Assembly (NCBI RefSeq): GCF_000814825.1
Contig: NZ_CP009302.1
Location: 1,240,001 to 1,304,000 of the forward strand
DNA length: 64,000 nucleotides
Source of the DNA: Berryella intestinalis
Lineage (GTDB): Bacteria; Actinomycetota; Coriobacteriia; Coriobacteriales; Eggerthellaceae
Reading direction: 5' to 3'
The translations under genes and the position numbers were made by a program. The notes beneath the pieces were generated by a model that saw nothing but the letters and a program-made list of their open reading frames with translations, searched no databases and was not told the DNA's origin. This document shows positions 26,242 to 34,751 of this stretch, piece by piece. The stretch's first letter is position 1, and each line of letters begins with the position of its first letter.

Positions 26242-27369
26242 TTATCGCTTCGGAGAGGAAGGAGGGGCGGCGTCCTCGGACGGCGCGGATCCCGATCCTT
26301 CGAAAACGTCGTCTATGAGCTCGGGGATAAGATCGACGTCCTTCGATGCCGTGAGCACCTTCTCGCCCTTGAACGTCGAGGTCATCTGTATCAGGACCGC
26401 GCCGATGAGGAAGGGCATCCAGAACACGATGGAACGGTAGACCAAACCGATCGACAGGCCCGCCGCCGAGGACTCGCCGAACGTCGTGAACGCCACCGTC
26501 ACCGCGGTCTCGACGAAACCCACGCCCTGGGGCGTGAGCGAGAACATGGCGAACAGGGTCGCCACCACGTATCCGCACACCAGAGCCTGGATGCTGTCCA
26601 CGCCGAACCCGATCCCCACCAGCACGAAGCACGCCAGCTCGCACACGCTGGCCCCGATCGAGCAGACCAGCGACATGAGCGTGGGCTTCGGGTTGGCCAC
26701 GATGAGGCCGGCCGCCTCGGCAAACGACTCGGCGGTCCGATCGACCCAGGGCTTGAGGGGGTCGCGCTTCATAAGGGCGCGCAGCTTGGTCACCAGCCTG
26801 TCGGCCCTTCCCAGAATACCCTTCAGCAGATCGATGTTGATACGCCCTAAAAACAAGACGCCCACCATGGCCGACACCACGGCCAAGTCGATCAGCACCA
26901 GCGCGAACCACCCCAGGGGGATGCCCACCGTCAGCGCCACGGCGCTGAAGCCCACGAGGATGATGACGGCGAAACCCGTGTCGATGGTGATCTGCATGAG
27001 CAGCGCCGCCGAACCCGCCTTGCCCGAATCGATGCCGCGCCGGCGGGCGTCGTCGACCACGAGCGTGATGCCCGCGAGGTTGGCCGAGGGCGCCACCGTG
27101 TTCATGAAAAACGTGCCGAACACCAAGGGAAGCGTGTTTCTGGCCGAGTACTTCTCGCCCACCGCGTCGAACGCGTAGGTGTAGGCGATGGACTGGAGGA
27201 AGTACTTGCCCAGCTGGATGGCGAGCGCGACCACCAGGGGGATCATGGAGCCCTGTTTCATGGTCTCGGCAAGCTCGACCAGCTGGTCGCCGCGCAGCAG
27301 GACCACAGCGAGCACGATTATGATGACGACGCCCATCAAGAGCGTGCGGATGCTGACGTTTGGCTTCAA
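26242..27369 (-). CDS. Flippase-like multi-pass membrane protein (LPG synthase TM/UPF0104 family)
   Basis: The 375-residue protein has about eight membrane helices. It resembles the lysylphosphatidylglycerol synthase membrane domain/AglD family, including the GTFFMNTVAPSANLAG and SLTPQGVGFVETAVTV motifs. There is no C-terminal GNAT-like transferase domain, so it is not a complete MprF. It probably flips or handles a lipid-linked substrate. The likely start is TTG at 27369, six bases after GAGAGG and 16 bases after the purH stop. ATG starts further upstream would lie inside purH. It seems to be the last gene of the purine operon. Confidence 0.78.
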   Translation of the reverse strand: MKPNVSIRTLLMGVVIIIVLAVVLLRGDQLVELAETMKQGSMIPLVVALAIQLGKYFLQSIAYTYAFDAVGEKYSARNTLPLVFGTFFMNTVAPSANLAGITLVVDDARRRGIDSGKAGSAALLMQITIDTGFAVIILVGFSAVALTVGIPLGWFALVLIDLAVVSAMVGVLFLGRINIDLLKGILGRADRLVTKLRALMKRDPLKPWVDRTAESFAEAAGLIVANPKPTLMSLVCSIGASVCELACFVLVGIGFGVDSIQALVCGYVVATLFAMFSLTPQGVGFVETAVTVAFTTFGESSAAGLSIGLVYRSIVFWMPFLIGAVLIQMTSTFKGEKVLTASKDVDLIPELIDDVFEGSGSAPSEDAAPPSSPKR

Positions 27370-27385
27370 AGCCGACCTCTCGTTC

Positions 27386-28981
27386 CTAATGCTTGAAGTG
27401 GCGCCGCCCCGTGAACACCATGGCGATGCCGAGCCGATCGCACGCCTCGACGCATTCGTCGTCGCGAATAGATCCGCCCGGTTGGATGATAGCGGTGATG
27501 CCGCGCGCATGGAACGTCTCTACGTTATCGGCAAAGGGAAGAAACGCGTCCGAAGCCGCCACGAGACCCTCCGGGGATATCCCCAGCCGCCCGCATGCCT
27601 CGTGCGCCCGATCGCACGCCAGCTGCGCCGAATCGACGCGATTGGGCTGACCGGGACCCATGCCCAGGCCCGCGCGGTCCTTCGCCACCAAGATGGCGTT
27701 GGACTTCACGCCCTTCACCACGCGCCAGGCGAACAGAAGGTCGTCGAGCTCCCGGTCGGTGGGCTTGCGCTTGGTCGCAACGGTGAACGAAGCGGGGTCC
27801 TCGGTCACGCGGTCGACGTCTTGCACCAGCAGGCCGCCGTCCACGGTGCGCATCTCGATATCGTCGGTCGCGTCGATGCCGCCGGTTTCGAGCACGCGCA
27901 GGTTCGCCTTCGCGCGCAGGAGCTCCAGCGCGCCCTCCGAGAACGAGGGGGCGATGATGACCTCGACGAACTGCTTGTTCAGGTTGATGTGCTCGACCAA
28001 AGACGCGGGCACTTCGACGTTGACCGCTATGATGCCGCCGTACGCGCTTTTCGGGTCGCATGCGAACGCGCGGTCGTAGGCCTCGGTGGCGTCTGTCGCC
28101 GTCGCCGATCCACAGGGGTTCTGATGCTTGAGGATGACGACCGCGGGCTCGTCGAACTCGCGCGCGAGCGCCCAGCACGCATCGGTGTCGAGGATGTTGT
28201 TGTAGGAAAGCGGCTTCCCGTTGAGCTGGCGGGCGTTTGCCAGCGAGTGGGGCGATGCGGTGGGCATGCGGTAGAACGCCGCGGCCTGATGGGGGTTCTC
28301 GCCGTAGCGCAGATCCTGCTGCTTGGGGGCGGACAGGCTGATGGCGTCGGGTGCGGAGAACCCGGATGCGCCCTCCTCCCGCGCGATGCGGCCCTCCATC
28401 CACGCGCAGATCGCGCCGTCGTAGACGCTCGTGGTCTGGAACACCTTCAGCGCGAGCGCGCGGCGCGTGGCAAGCGTCGTCGCACCGCCGTTCGCGCGCA
28501 TCTCCTCCAGGATATCGCCGTAGCTTGCCGGGTCGGTGACCACCGCGACGCTCGCGAAGTTCTTGGCGGCGGAGCGCAGCATGGACGGCCCCCCGATGTC
28601 GATGTTCTCGATGCAGGTGGCGAAATCGGCGCCCGAAGCCACGGTCTTCTCGAACGCATAGAGGTTCACGACCACCATGTCGATCATCTCGATGCCGTGC
28701 TCGGCCGCCTGGGCCATATGCTGGGCATCGTCGCGCCGTGCGAGCAAGCCGCCGTGGACCGCCGGATGCAGCGTCTTCACGCGCCCGCCCATCATCTCGG
28801 GAAACTTGGTGACCTCGTCGATCTCGGTAACCGGCACCCCGGCCTCGGCCAGAACGCGGGCCGTTCCGCCCGTCGAGACGATCTGCGCCCCGAACTCATC
28901 GGACAGCGCGCGGGCGAACTCCGCCGCGCCCGTCTTGTCGGTCACCGACATCAGCACCCGCTTCACTTGAGGATCGCTCAC
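27386..28981 (-). CDS. purH: Bifunctional AICAR transformylase/IMP cyclohydrolase
   Basis: The 531-residue enzyme catalyses the last two steps of IMP synthesis. The N-terminal cyclohydrolase (about residues 1-200) includes VSTGGTARVL and GGRVKTLHP. The C-terminal transformylase carries the KHQNPCG motif and the final FADNVETFHARGITAIIQPGG region. The GTG at 28981 has GAGGG upstream. An ATG eight codons earlier is possible. It lies 86 bases after the xdhC-like gene in a purF-purM-purN-xdhC-purH run. Confidence 0.97.
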   Translation of the reverse strand: MSDPQVKRVLMSVTDKTGAAEFARALSDEFGAQIVSTGGTARVLAEAGVPVTEIDEVTKFPEMMGGRVKTLHPAVHGGLLARRDDAQHMAQAAEHGIEMIDMVVVNLYAFEKTVASGADFATCIENIDIGGPSMLRSAAKNFASVAVVTDPASYGDILEEMRANGGATTLATRRALALKVFQTTSVYDGAICAWMEGRIAREEGASGFSAPDAISLSAPKQQDLRYGENPHQAAAFYRMPTASPHSLANARQLNGKPLSYNNILDTDACWALAREFDEPAVVILKHQNPCGSATATDATEAYDRAFACDPKSAYGGIIAVNVEVPASLVEHINLNKQFVEVIIAPSFSEGALELLRAKANLRVLETGGIDATDDIEMRTVDGGLLVQDVDRVTEDPASFTVATKRKPTDRELDDLLFAWRVVKGVKSNAILVAKDRAGLGMGPGQPNRVDSAQLACDRAHEACGRLGISPEGLVAASDAFLPFADNVETFHARGITAIIQPGGSIRDDECVEACDRLGIAMVFTGRRHFKH

Positions 28982-29067
28982 TGTTCCCTCTTTCCCCTGC
29001 GTCATCCTGCTCAACCGATACGATTCACCCGCGCAACCGCGGGCGGAAAACCAATGCTTGCGGCTGC

Positions 29068-30048
29068 CTAGAGCCGCCCGAGGCTGCGCTCGTGCCTCTC
29101 GCGCGCCTCCTCGCTGTAGCGCTGCCGATACCGAACGTCGATCAGCTCGGCGACGATGGCGATGGCCAGCTCGGCGGGGGTCTTCGCCCCGAAGCTCAAC
29201 CCGATGGGCCGCTTGACCGACTCCCACTGCGCCTCGGTCGCGCCGCCCGCGATCACCAGGTCGTGGACGGTCTCGTTCTTCCCCTTGCAGCCCATCATGC
29301 CCACGTAGTGCACGCCGTGCCGCAGCGCCCACACGCAGCTCTCGGGATCGTGCATATGCCCGCGCGTCAGCACGCAGACGTAGTCGGCGGGATCGGCTTC
29401 AAGGCTCTCGATCTGGGAGAAGCCCTCCCCCTCCAGCACGATGCGGTGGGCGTCGGGGAAGCGCTCGGCCGAGATGAACGCGGGATCGTAGTCGACCACC
29501 GTCACGTCGAAGCCCACCTGGCCCGCGTAACGCGCCAGATAGCTGGCGACGTCGGAAGCACCCAGAAGCCACACGCGCACAGCGTCGAACAGAGGGACGC
29601 TTGCCCAGGTGAGGCCGTCGAACTGCTCGGTATGCATCGACGGGCCCCGGGTGACGTCCTTCATCTGGAACAGATCGCGCGGCGAGTACGCGCGCGAGCA
29701 GACGACCTCTTTCGCGTCGTTGCAGAAGAACACGAGGGGCCGCCCGTCGGCCGAACCCTGCTCGCCGTACTTCTTGGTGACCTCGTTATCGACGTTGGAC
29801 ACCGCGGCATCCCCGTCGAACACCAGCTTGAAGCCCAGCCAGGCCAGGTCGCCCTCGTCGATGGCCCGAAGCGCCCGGCGAAACGTGGGGAGGTCGTCTT
29901 CGGTCAGCGAACCGACCAGCCCTTCGAGCGCCGCAGCGTCGATATGGGGGCGTCCTTTCGAGAACGCCGGGACGTCCTCGAGCGCAAGCGCGGGCGCCTC
30001 GCCCCGCTCAAGGGAGGCGATAACGGATTCGAGGGCTTCCCTACGCAT
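29068..30048 (-). CDS. XdhC/CoxI-family protein
   Basis: The 326-residue protein matches the XdhC family best in its C-terminal Rossmann half: VWLLGASDVASYLARYAGQVGF, VLTRGHMHDPESCVWAL and YVGMMGCKGKN. In known systems XdhC helps insert sulfurated molybdenum cofactor into xanthine dehydrogenase-type enzymes. The N-terminal 120 residues differ from the usual XdhC_CoxI domain and lack its Gly/Ser/Pro/Arg motif. It overlaps purN by 8 bp, so it is translationally coupled to purine synthesis genes. No molybdenum hydroxylase is in the window. A redox or cofactor role tied to purine flux is possible but unproven. Confidence 0.8.
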   Translation of the reverse strand: MRREALESVIASLERGEAPALALEDVPAFSKGRPHIDAAALEGLVGSLTEDDLPTFRRALRAIDEGDLAWLGFKLVFDGDAAVSNVDNEVTKKYGEQGSADGRPLVFFCNDAKEVVCSRAYSPRDLFQMKDVTRGPSMHTEQFDGLTWASVPLFDAVRVWLLGASDVASYLARYAGQVGFDVTVVDYDPAFISAERFPDAHRIVLEGEGFSQIESLEADPADYVCVLTRGHMHDPESCVWALRHGVHYVGMMGCKGKNETVHDLVIAGGATEAQWESVKRPIGLSFGAKTPAELAIAIVAELIDVRYRQRYSEEARERHERSLGRL

Positions 30049-30655
30049 CGACGCTCACCTTCCCTTCGGGGGTGACGTGCACGCGGCCCTGCGCGATCAT
30101 CCCCAGGACCTCGGGGTACAGCAGGTGCTCCATGTCGTGGATGCGCGCGGCGAGGTCGTCTACCGTGTCGCCCTCGCGCACCGCGACGGGCCGCTGCGCG
30201 ATGATGGGCCCGCGATCGTAATCCTCGTTTGCGAAATGAACGGTGACGCCCGTCACCTTGACGCCGGCGTCGAACGCGTCCTGGATGGCGTGCGCCCCCT
30301 TGAACGCAGGCAGCAGCGCGGGATGGAGGTTCACCACGCGGTTGGGAAACGCCTCCAGCAGCACGGGCGTCACCTTGCGCATGTAGCCGGCCATGACCAC
30401 GTACTGCGCACCCGCGTCGGCCAGCTCCTTGGCGATGAAGCGGTCGGCGGCGATGGGATCGGCATAGGCCTCGCGGTTAAGCCATACCACGGGTATGCCC
30501 GCCGCCCGTGCGCGCTCGATGCCGTAGGCGTCGGGGCGGGACGACACCACCTTCACCACCTCGACGGGAAGGCCGTCACTCGACTCGTCCAGGATGGCCT
30601 GCAAATTGGTGCCGCTTCCCGAAACCAGGACGCCGATCTTGAGTTTCTCAGACAC
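30041..30655 (-). CDS. purN: Phosphoribosylglycinamide formyltransferase
   Basis: The 204-residue enzyme transfers a formyl group from 10-formyl-THF to GAR. Motifs: GSGTNLQAI near the N-terminus, the catalytic-region NLHPALLPAFKG with its His, and TVHFANEDYDRGPIIAQ with the catalytic Asp. The GTG at 30655 is six bases after AAGGGG. It lies 63 bases after purM and overlaps the xdhC-like gene by 8 bp. Confidence 0.96.
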   Translation of the reverse strand: MSEKLKIGVLVSGSGTNLQAILDESSDGLPVEVVKVVSSRPDAYGIERARAAGIPVVWLNREAYADPIAADRFIAKELADAGAQYVVMAGYMRKVTPVLLEAFPNRVVNLHPALLPAFKGAHAIQDAFDAGVKVTGVTVHFANEDYDRGPIIAQRPVAVREGDTVDDLAARIHDMEHLLYPEVLGMIAQGRVHVTPEGKVSVDA

Positions 30656-30718
30656 TGCAATCCCCTTTCCGCCGTTTTCCATTGCACATGGCAGGCTCGC
30701 GCGTTCGCGGGCGCGCCT

Positions 30719-31807
30719 CTACGGGAGCAGCGCGCCGCGGTTCTCGTAGCGAACCACGCCGGCGCCCTCGACGACCGATCCGACCTCGAAGCCCTCTTCC
30801 CCGGCCCGCTTCAGCGCGGCCTTCACGTCGGCCACGCGCTCCGGATCGACGATGAGGATCATCCCCAGGCCCATGTTGAAGGTCTTGAGCGCCTCGTCCT
30901 CGCCGAGGCCGGCCCGTTTGCAGACGTAGCGCACGATAGGCGGAACCTCCCAGGAACCCAGGGCGACCGACGCATCGGTGCGCCCGTTCAGCGCGCGGTT
31001 CAGGTTCTCGGTGATGCCGCCGCCGGTGATGTGGGCGAGCGCGCGGACCGCGCCCGGGCACGCCTCCAGGACGGACCTCACGGCCTTCACGTACATGCGC
31101 GTGGGAACGAGGAGCGCCTCGAGCAGGCTCATGCCGCCCAGCTCGTCGAGCGGCGCGCGCAGCTCCTCGTCGCTTGCGCCCTCGATGCACACCTTGCGCG
31201 CGAGCGAGTAGCCGTTGGAGTGGATCCCCGTCGAGGGGATGCCCACCAAAGCGTCGCCCGGCGCAACCGATTCGGGATCGAGCATCGAGGGTCGGTCGAC
31301 GATGCCCACGCAGAATCCCGACAGGTCGTAGTCGTCCGGGTCCATCACGCCGGGATGCTCGGCCATCTCGCCGCCGACAAGCGCGCAGCCCGCCTGCTTG
31401 CATCCTTCGGCGATACCGGAAACGATCTGCGCCATCGCAGCCGAATCGAGCTTCCCGACCGCGACGTAGTCCAAGAAGAACAGCGGCTCGGCGCCGGTGG
31501 CGAGGATGTCGTTGGCGCACATGGCCACCAGGTCGATGCCCACCGTGTCGTGCCTTCCCAGGCGTTGGGCGACCTTCAGCTTGGTTCCTACGCCGTCGGT
31601 GCCCGAGACCAGCACCGGATCGGCCATGCTCTTGGCGGCGGCTATGGAAAACAGCCCGCCGAATCCGCCGATGTCGCCGATGACCTCAGGGCGGTAGGTT
31701 TCGTGCACGTATCCTTTGATGGCGTCGACCGCGCGGGCGCCCTCTTCGATGTCGACGCCGGCATCGGCGTACGTGGTCGAAGTCGCTGCGGGATTCGTTT
31801 CGGTCAT
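30719..31807 (-). CDS. purM: Phosphoribosylformylglycinamidine cyclo-ligase
   Basis: The 362-residue AIR synthetase closes the imidazole ring using ATP. Visible are SGTDGVGTKLKVA, MCANDILATGAEPLFFLDY and the HITGGGITENL segment. GAGGAG lies five bases before the ATG. It follows purF by 91 bases, the common purF-purM-purN order. Confidence 0.97.
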   Translation of the reverse strand: MTETNPAATSTTYADAGVDIEEGARAVDAIKGYVHETYRPEVIGDIGGFGGLFSIAAAKSMADPVLVSGTDGVGTKLKVAQRLGRHDTVGIDLVAMCANDILATGAEPLFFLDYVAVGKLDSAAMAQIVSGIAEGCKQAGCALVGGEMAEHPGVMDPDDYDLSGFCVGIVDRPSMLDPESVAPGDALVGIPSTGIHSNGYSLARKVCIEGASDEELRAPLDELGGMSLLEALLVPTRMYVKAVRSVLEACPGAVRALAHITGGGITENLNRALNGRTDASVALGSWEVPPIVRYVCKRAGLGEDEALKTFNMGLGMILIVDPERVADVKAALKRAGEEGFEVGSVVEGAGVVRYENRGALLP

Positions 31808-31898
31808 CTGTTCTCCTCGTCGACGAAAATGGACTCTTATGCGATCGGATCTCGTGGGCGCTGCGAGCGGGGCCGAGAAGCGCGCCTCCTTCCCCGCG

Positions 31899-33395
31899 CT
31901 AGCCCAGCGCAAGCGGGCGGGCGGCATCCTCCCTCTCGAAATCCCGGGCGAAATCGGCTTTGGTCTTGAACGAGTCGCGCGCGGTCGAGGCGGGTATCTC
32001 GACGGGGTAGTCCCCCGTGAAGCACGCCTCGCAGAAGCCCGGCGTCCTGACGTCGGGAATGGAGGCGCGCAGGCCCTCGACGGATATGAACGCCAGAGAA
32101 TCGCACCCGATGAACGAGCGCATCTCCTCGTGCGACATGTTCGCCGCGATGAGCTGCTCGCGCGTATCGGTGTCGATGCCGTAGAAGCAGGGCCACAGGA
32201 CCTCGGGGGAGACGATGCGCAGGTGCACCTCGGCCGCGCCCGCGTCGCGCAGCATCGCCACCAGCTTCTTCGACGTGTTCCCCCTCACGATGCTGTCGTC
32301 GATCACCACCAGGCGCTTGCCGGCTATCACCGAGGGCAGCGGGTTGAGTTTCAGCCGGATGCCCAGCTGGCGAAGCTCTTGGGTGGGGGCGATGAAGGTG
32401 CGGCCCACGTAGCGGTTCTTGATGATGCCGTCGGCGTACTCGATGCCGCTTTCGGCCGCGTACCCCATGGCCGAGGGGATGCCCGAGTCGGGCACGCCCA
32501 GCACGAGGTCGGCCTCGACGGGGGCCTCGCGGGCCAGAACGCGGCCCATGTTGCGGCGCGCCTGGTAGACGCTCTGTCCGTCGAGGACCGAGTCGGGACG
32601 GGCGAAGTACACGTACTCGAAGATGCAGGCCGCATACGCGCGCGGCTCGACGCCGCGCTCGCTGAAGACGCCCTCGTCGTTGATGCGGATGATCTCGCCG
32701 GGCTCCACGTCGCGCACGTAGCGGGCCCCCACGATGTCCAAACCGCAGGTTTCGCTCGCGACCACCCAGCCGCGCCCGTCGGGAAGCTCGCCCAGGCACA
32801 GAGGGCGGATGCCGCTGGGATCGCGCCAGGCGTAGAGGGTGTCAGGGCTCGCGAGCACCATGGCGTAGGCGCCCTCGATCATCTCCATCGTCTTGCGGAT
32901 GCCTTCGCGCAGATGATGGGTTTCCTGGGTGAACTTGCCGATGAGCTTGGCGGCGGCCTCGCTGTCGGTGCCCGCCCTCAGCTGGATGCCCGCGTCCACG
33001 ATCTGGGCGCGCAGGCGCTTCGTGTTCACCAGCGTGCCATTGTGCGCCATCGCGATGAGCACATCGTCGATGGCGGAGATATGGGGCTGGGCGGCCTCCC
33101 AGTTCGTTCCGCCGCTGGTGGAGTAGCGGACGTGCCCGACTGCGACCTTCCCCTGGAGGGCCGCGAGGCTCGACTCGCTGAATACCTGGGTCACCAGGCC
33201 GAGGTCCTTCTCGACCGTGATGGTCTCGCCGTCTCCCACCGCGATGCCGGCGCTCTCCTGCCCGCGATGCTGCAGGGCCTGGAGGCCGAAGCACGTCATG
33301 CGCGCCACGTCGTCGCAGGGAGCGTACACGCCGAAGACGGCGCACTCCTCCTCGAGACGATCGGGGCGCTCCCCGGGAAACACCGCTGTGCTCAT
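31899..33395 (-). CDS. purF: Amidophosphoribosyltransferase
   Basis: The 498-residue enzyme makes phosphoribosylamine from PRPP and glutamine, the first committed purine step. A short propeptide ends before Cys18 (EEECAVFGVY), the N-terminal glutaminase nucleophile. The PRPP loop is VVIDDSIVRGNTSKK near residue 365. Cysteines in CIFEYVY, GCDSLAF and FCEACFTGDYP fit the [4Fe-4S] cluster of the Bacillus-type enzyme. The ATG at 33395 has GAGAGGA upstream. It starts 37 bases after the sortase stop, so the purine genes may be cotranscribed with sortase and glmM. Confidence 0.97.
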   Translation of the reverse strand: MSTAVFPGERPDRLEEECAVFGVYAPCDDVARMTCFGLQALQHRGQESAGIAVGDGETITVEKDLGLVTQVFSESSLAALQGKVAVGHVRYSTSGGTNWEAAQPHISAIDDVLIAMAHNGTLVNTKRLRAQIVDAGIQLRAGTDSEAAAKLIGKFTQETHHLREGIRKTMEMIEGAYAMVLASPDTLYAWRDPSGIRPLCLGELPDGRGWVVASETCGLDIVGARYVRDVEPGEIIRINDEGVFSERGVEPRAYAACIFEYVYFARPDSVLDGQSVYQARRNMGRVLAREAPVEADLVLGVPDSGIPSAMGYAAESGIEYADGIIKNRYVGRTFIAPTQELRQLGIRLKLNPLPSVIAGKRLVVIDDSIVRGNTSKKLVAMLRDAGAAEVHLRIVSPEVLWPCFYGIDTDTREQLIAANMSHEEMRSFIGCDSLAFISVEGLRASIPDVRTPGFCEACFTGDYPVEIPASTARDSFKTKADFARDFEREDAARPLALG

Positions 33396-33432
33396 GCTGC
33401 CGTTCCTCTCCCCTCGATCCGGAAACGCCGCC

Positions 33433-34416
33433 TTACGCGGCCTCGGCCCTTTGACCGGCCGCCGCCGAAGCCGCCGCGGAGGCCTCGTCGAACGCCGCCG
33501 CGTCCCCATCGCCGCTTCCGGCACTCGCGCCGGCCACCGTCGACTCCTCAACATAGGCGTACAGGACGTAGCGCCCGTTTTGGGGAAGGTTGTCGCACGT
33601 GGAGAACGCGAACACCTTGCGCATCTCGCTGGGAGCCGCGACGTCGCGCGGCGAGAACAGCGAGCGGTTCATCTTGTCCTGGATGTAATCGGCGAAAAGC
33701 TGCGGCGACTCGAACGTCGGCTGCACCAGCAGGTCGTCGGCATCCACATGCAGGAGCGCGAACGTGCGCAGCCGGTAGTTGCCCTGCGGGGTGAGGATGT
33801 AGACGGTGCGCGAGGACTCGAACTTCTCCCTGTCCTTCATCGCGTCGATCGCCGAGAACATCGAGCCGTCGTTGAGATGGTGCCCGAACATGAAGTTGGC
33901 CTCGTCAGCGAAGTTCTTCGAGTTGCGGTACTCCTGGAAGATGGTGCCGAACTGGGCCAGCCAGCCGTTTTTGCCCTCGAAGTCGTGGTTCAGCCAGAAA
34001 TCGTTGTCCTTGCCCTGGACCACCGGGTAGTTCACGTTGGTTCCGGGGATGTAGATCCAGGCGACGGTGTCGGGATTGATGGCCAGCAGCCGATCCCAGT
34101 CCACTTCGATCCGCTCGATCTCGGTCTGCTCGGTGATGTCGCTCGCCTCGAGCCCCGACGCCTCGGCCACGCCGCGGTAGACCTGCTGGCCCTGCCAATA
34201 GCTGAACACCAGCGCGCCCAGCGCGACGGCGGAGATAACGAACACCACCAAGGCGATGTAGAACACGTAGTTCCACGCGTTGCGCTTCTTGCGAACCTCG
34301 ATCGCGGCATGGGAGGGCGCATCGAAGGGCGCACGGGCCGCCGCGCGCGAACGGTTTGCGCGCGAGGCCGGGGCGCGGCGGAACCGGTCTTCGGAATTCG
34401 GACCATCGAAGGGCAT
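33433..34416 (-). CDS. Class B sortase
   Basis: The 327-residue transpeptidase has a 40-residue basic cytosolic tail, one membrane helix (YVFYIALVVFVISAVALG region, about residues 50-73) and an extracellular sortase fold. Class B features are GTNVNYPVVQGKDNDFWL, the catalytic His in FMFGHHLND, Cys in FAFSTCDN and Arg in QNGRYVLYA. The C-terminus is Ala/Gly-rich and low in complexity. CGAGG lies four bases before the ATG. No substrate is adjacent. The wall-anchored adhesin elsewhere in the window could be a client, though class B enzymes often have special motifs. Confidence 0.92.
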   Translation of the reverse strand: MPFDGPNSEDRFRRAPASRANRSRAAARAPFDAPSHAAIEVRKKRNAWNYVFYIALVVFVISAVALGALVFSYWQGQQVYRGVAEASGLEASDITEQTEIERIEVDWDRLLAINPDTVAWIYIPGTNVNYPVVQGKDNDFWLNHDFEGKNGWLAQFGTIFQEYRNSKNFADEANFMFGHHLNDGSMFSAIDAMKDREKFESSRTVYILTPQGNYRLRTFALLHVDADDLLVQPTFESPQLFADYIQDKMNRSLFSPRDVAAPSEMRKVFAFSTCDNLPQNGRYVLYAYVEESTVAGASAGSGDGDAAAFDEASAAASAAAGQRAEAA

Positions 34417-34529
34417 GCTACCTCGCTCAATATCGTTCAGCGGAAACGCGCGTCCGCTGCGAAACACTACCTGGATTTTACCTGCCGCATGGGCTCTGAA
34501 CGGGGTGAAACGCCTTCTCCATCAGAAGC

Positions 34530-34555
34530 GAACGCCCTCAGGACCGAGGGCGTTC
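34530..34555 (-). terminator. Hairpin between the small membrane gene and sortase
   Basis: GAACGCCCTC and GAGGGCGTTC form a perfect 10-bp stem with a six-base loop. Without a T-run it may be a weak terminator or an RNA-processing site. Confidence 0.45.
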
Positions 34556-34586
34556 GACGACATGCAACAGCCAAGGGGCCCGCTTC

Positions 34587-34706
34587 CTAGCGCCTCATCT
34601 CCTCGATGAACCCCTTGATGATGAAAAGGACGATCAGCAGCACGACCGCGAACGAGATCACCCAGAGCACCGTCATCGGAACCTCGAACCAAAAGATCGT
34701 GACCAC
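34587..34706 (-). CDS. Small single-pass membrane protein, 39 residues
   Basis: A GTG at 34706, just after AAGGGGGAG, opens 39 codons to TAG at 34587. The peptide starts with about ten residues, then a hydrophobic helix (LWVISFAVVLLIVLFIIKG region), then a short charged tail (EEMRR). It fits neatly between glmM (45 bases upstream) and sortase on the same strand, and its codons look native. I do not recognise a family. It could help a membrane complex or be a small regulator. Confidence 0.6.
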   Translation of the reverse strand: MVTIFWFEVPMTVLWVISFAVVLLIVLFIIKGFIEEMRR

Positions 34707-34751
34707 TTCTCCCCCTTCCCGTTTGAAACGCCTTGTCCCAGATTACCGCGT

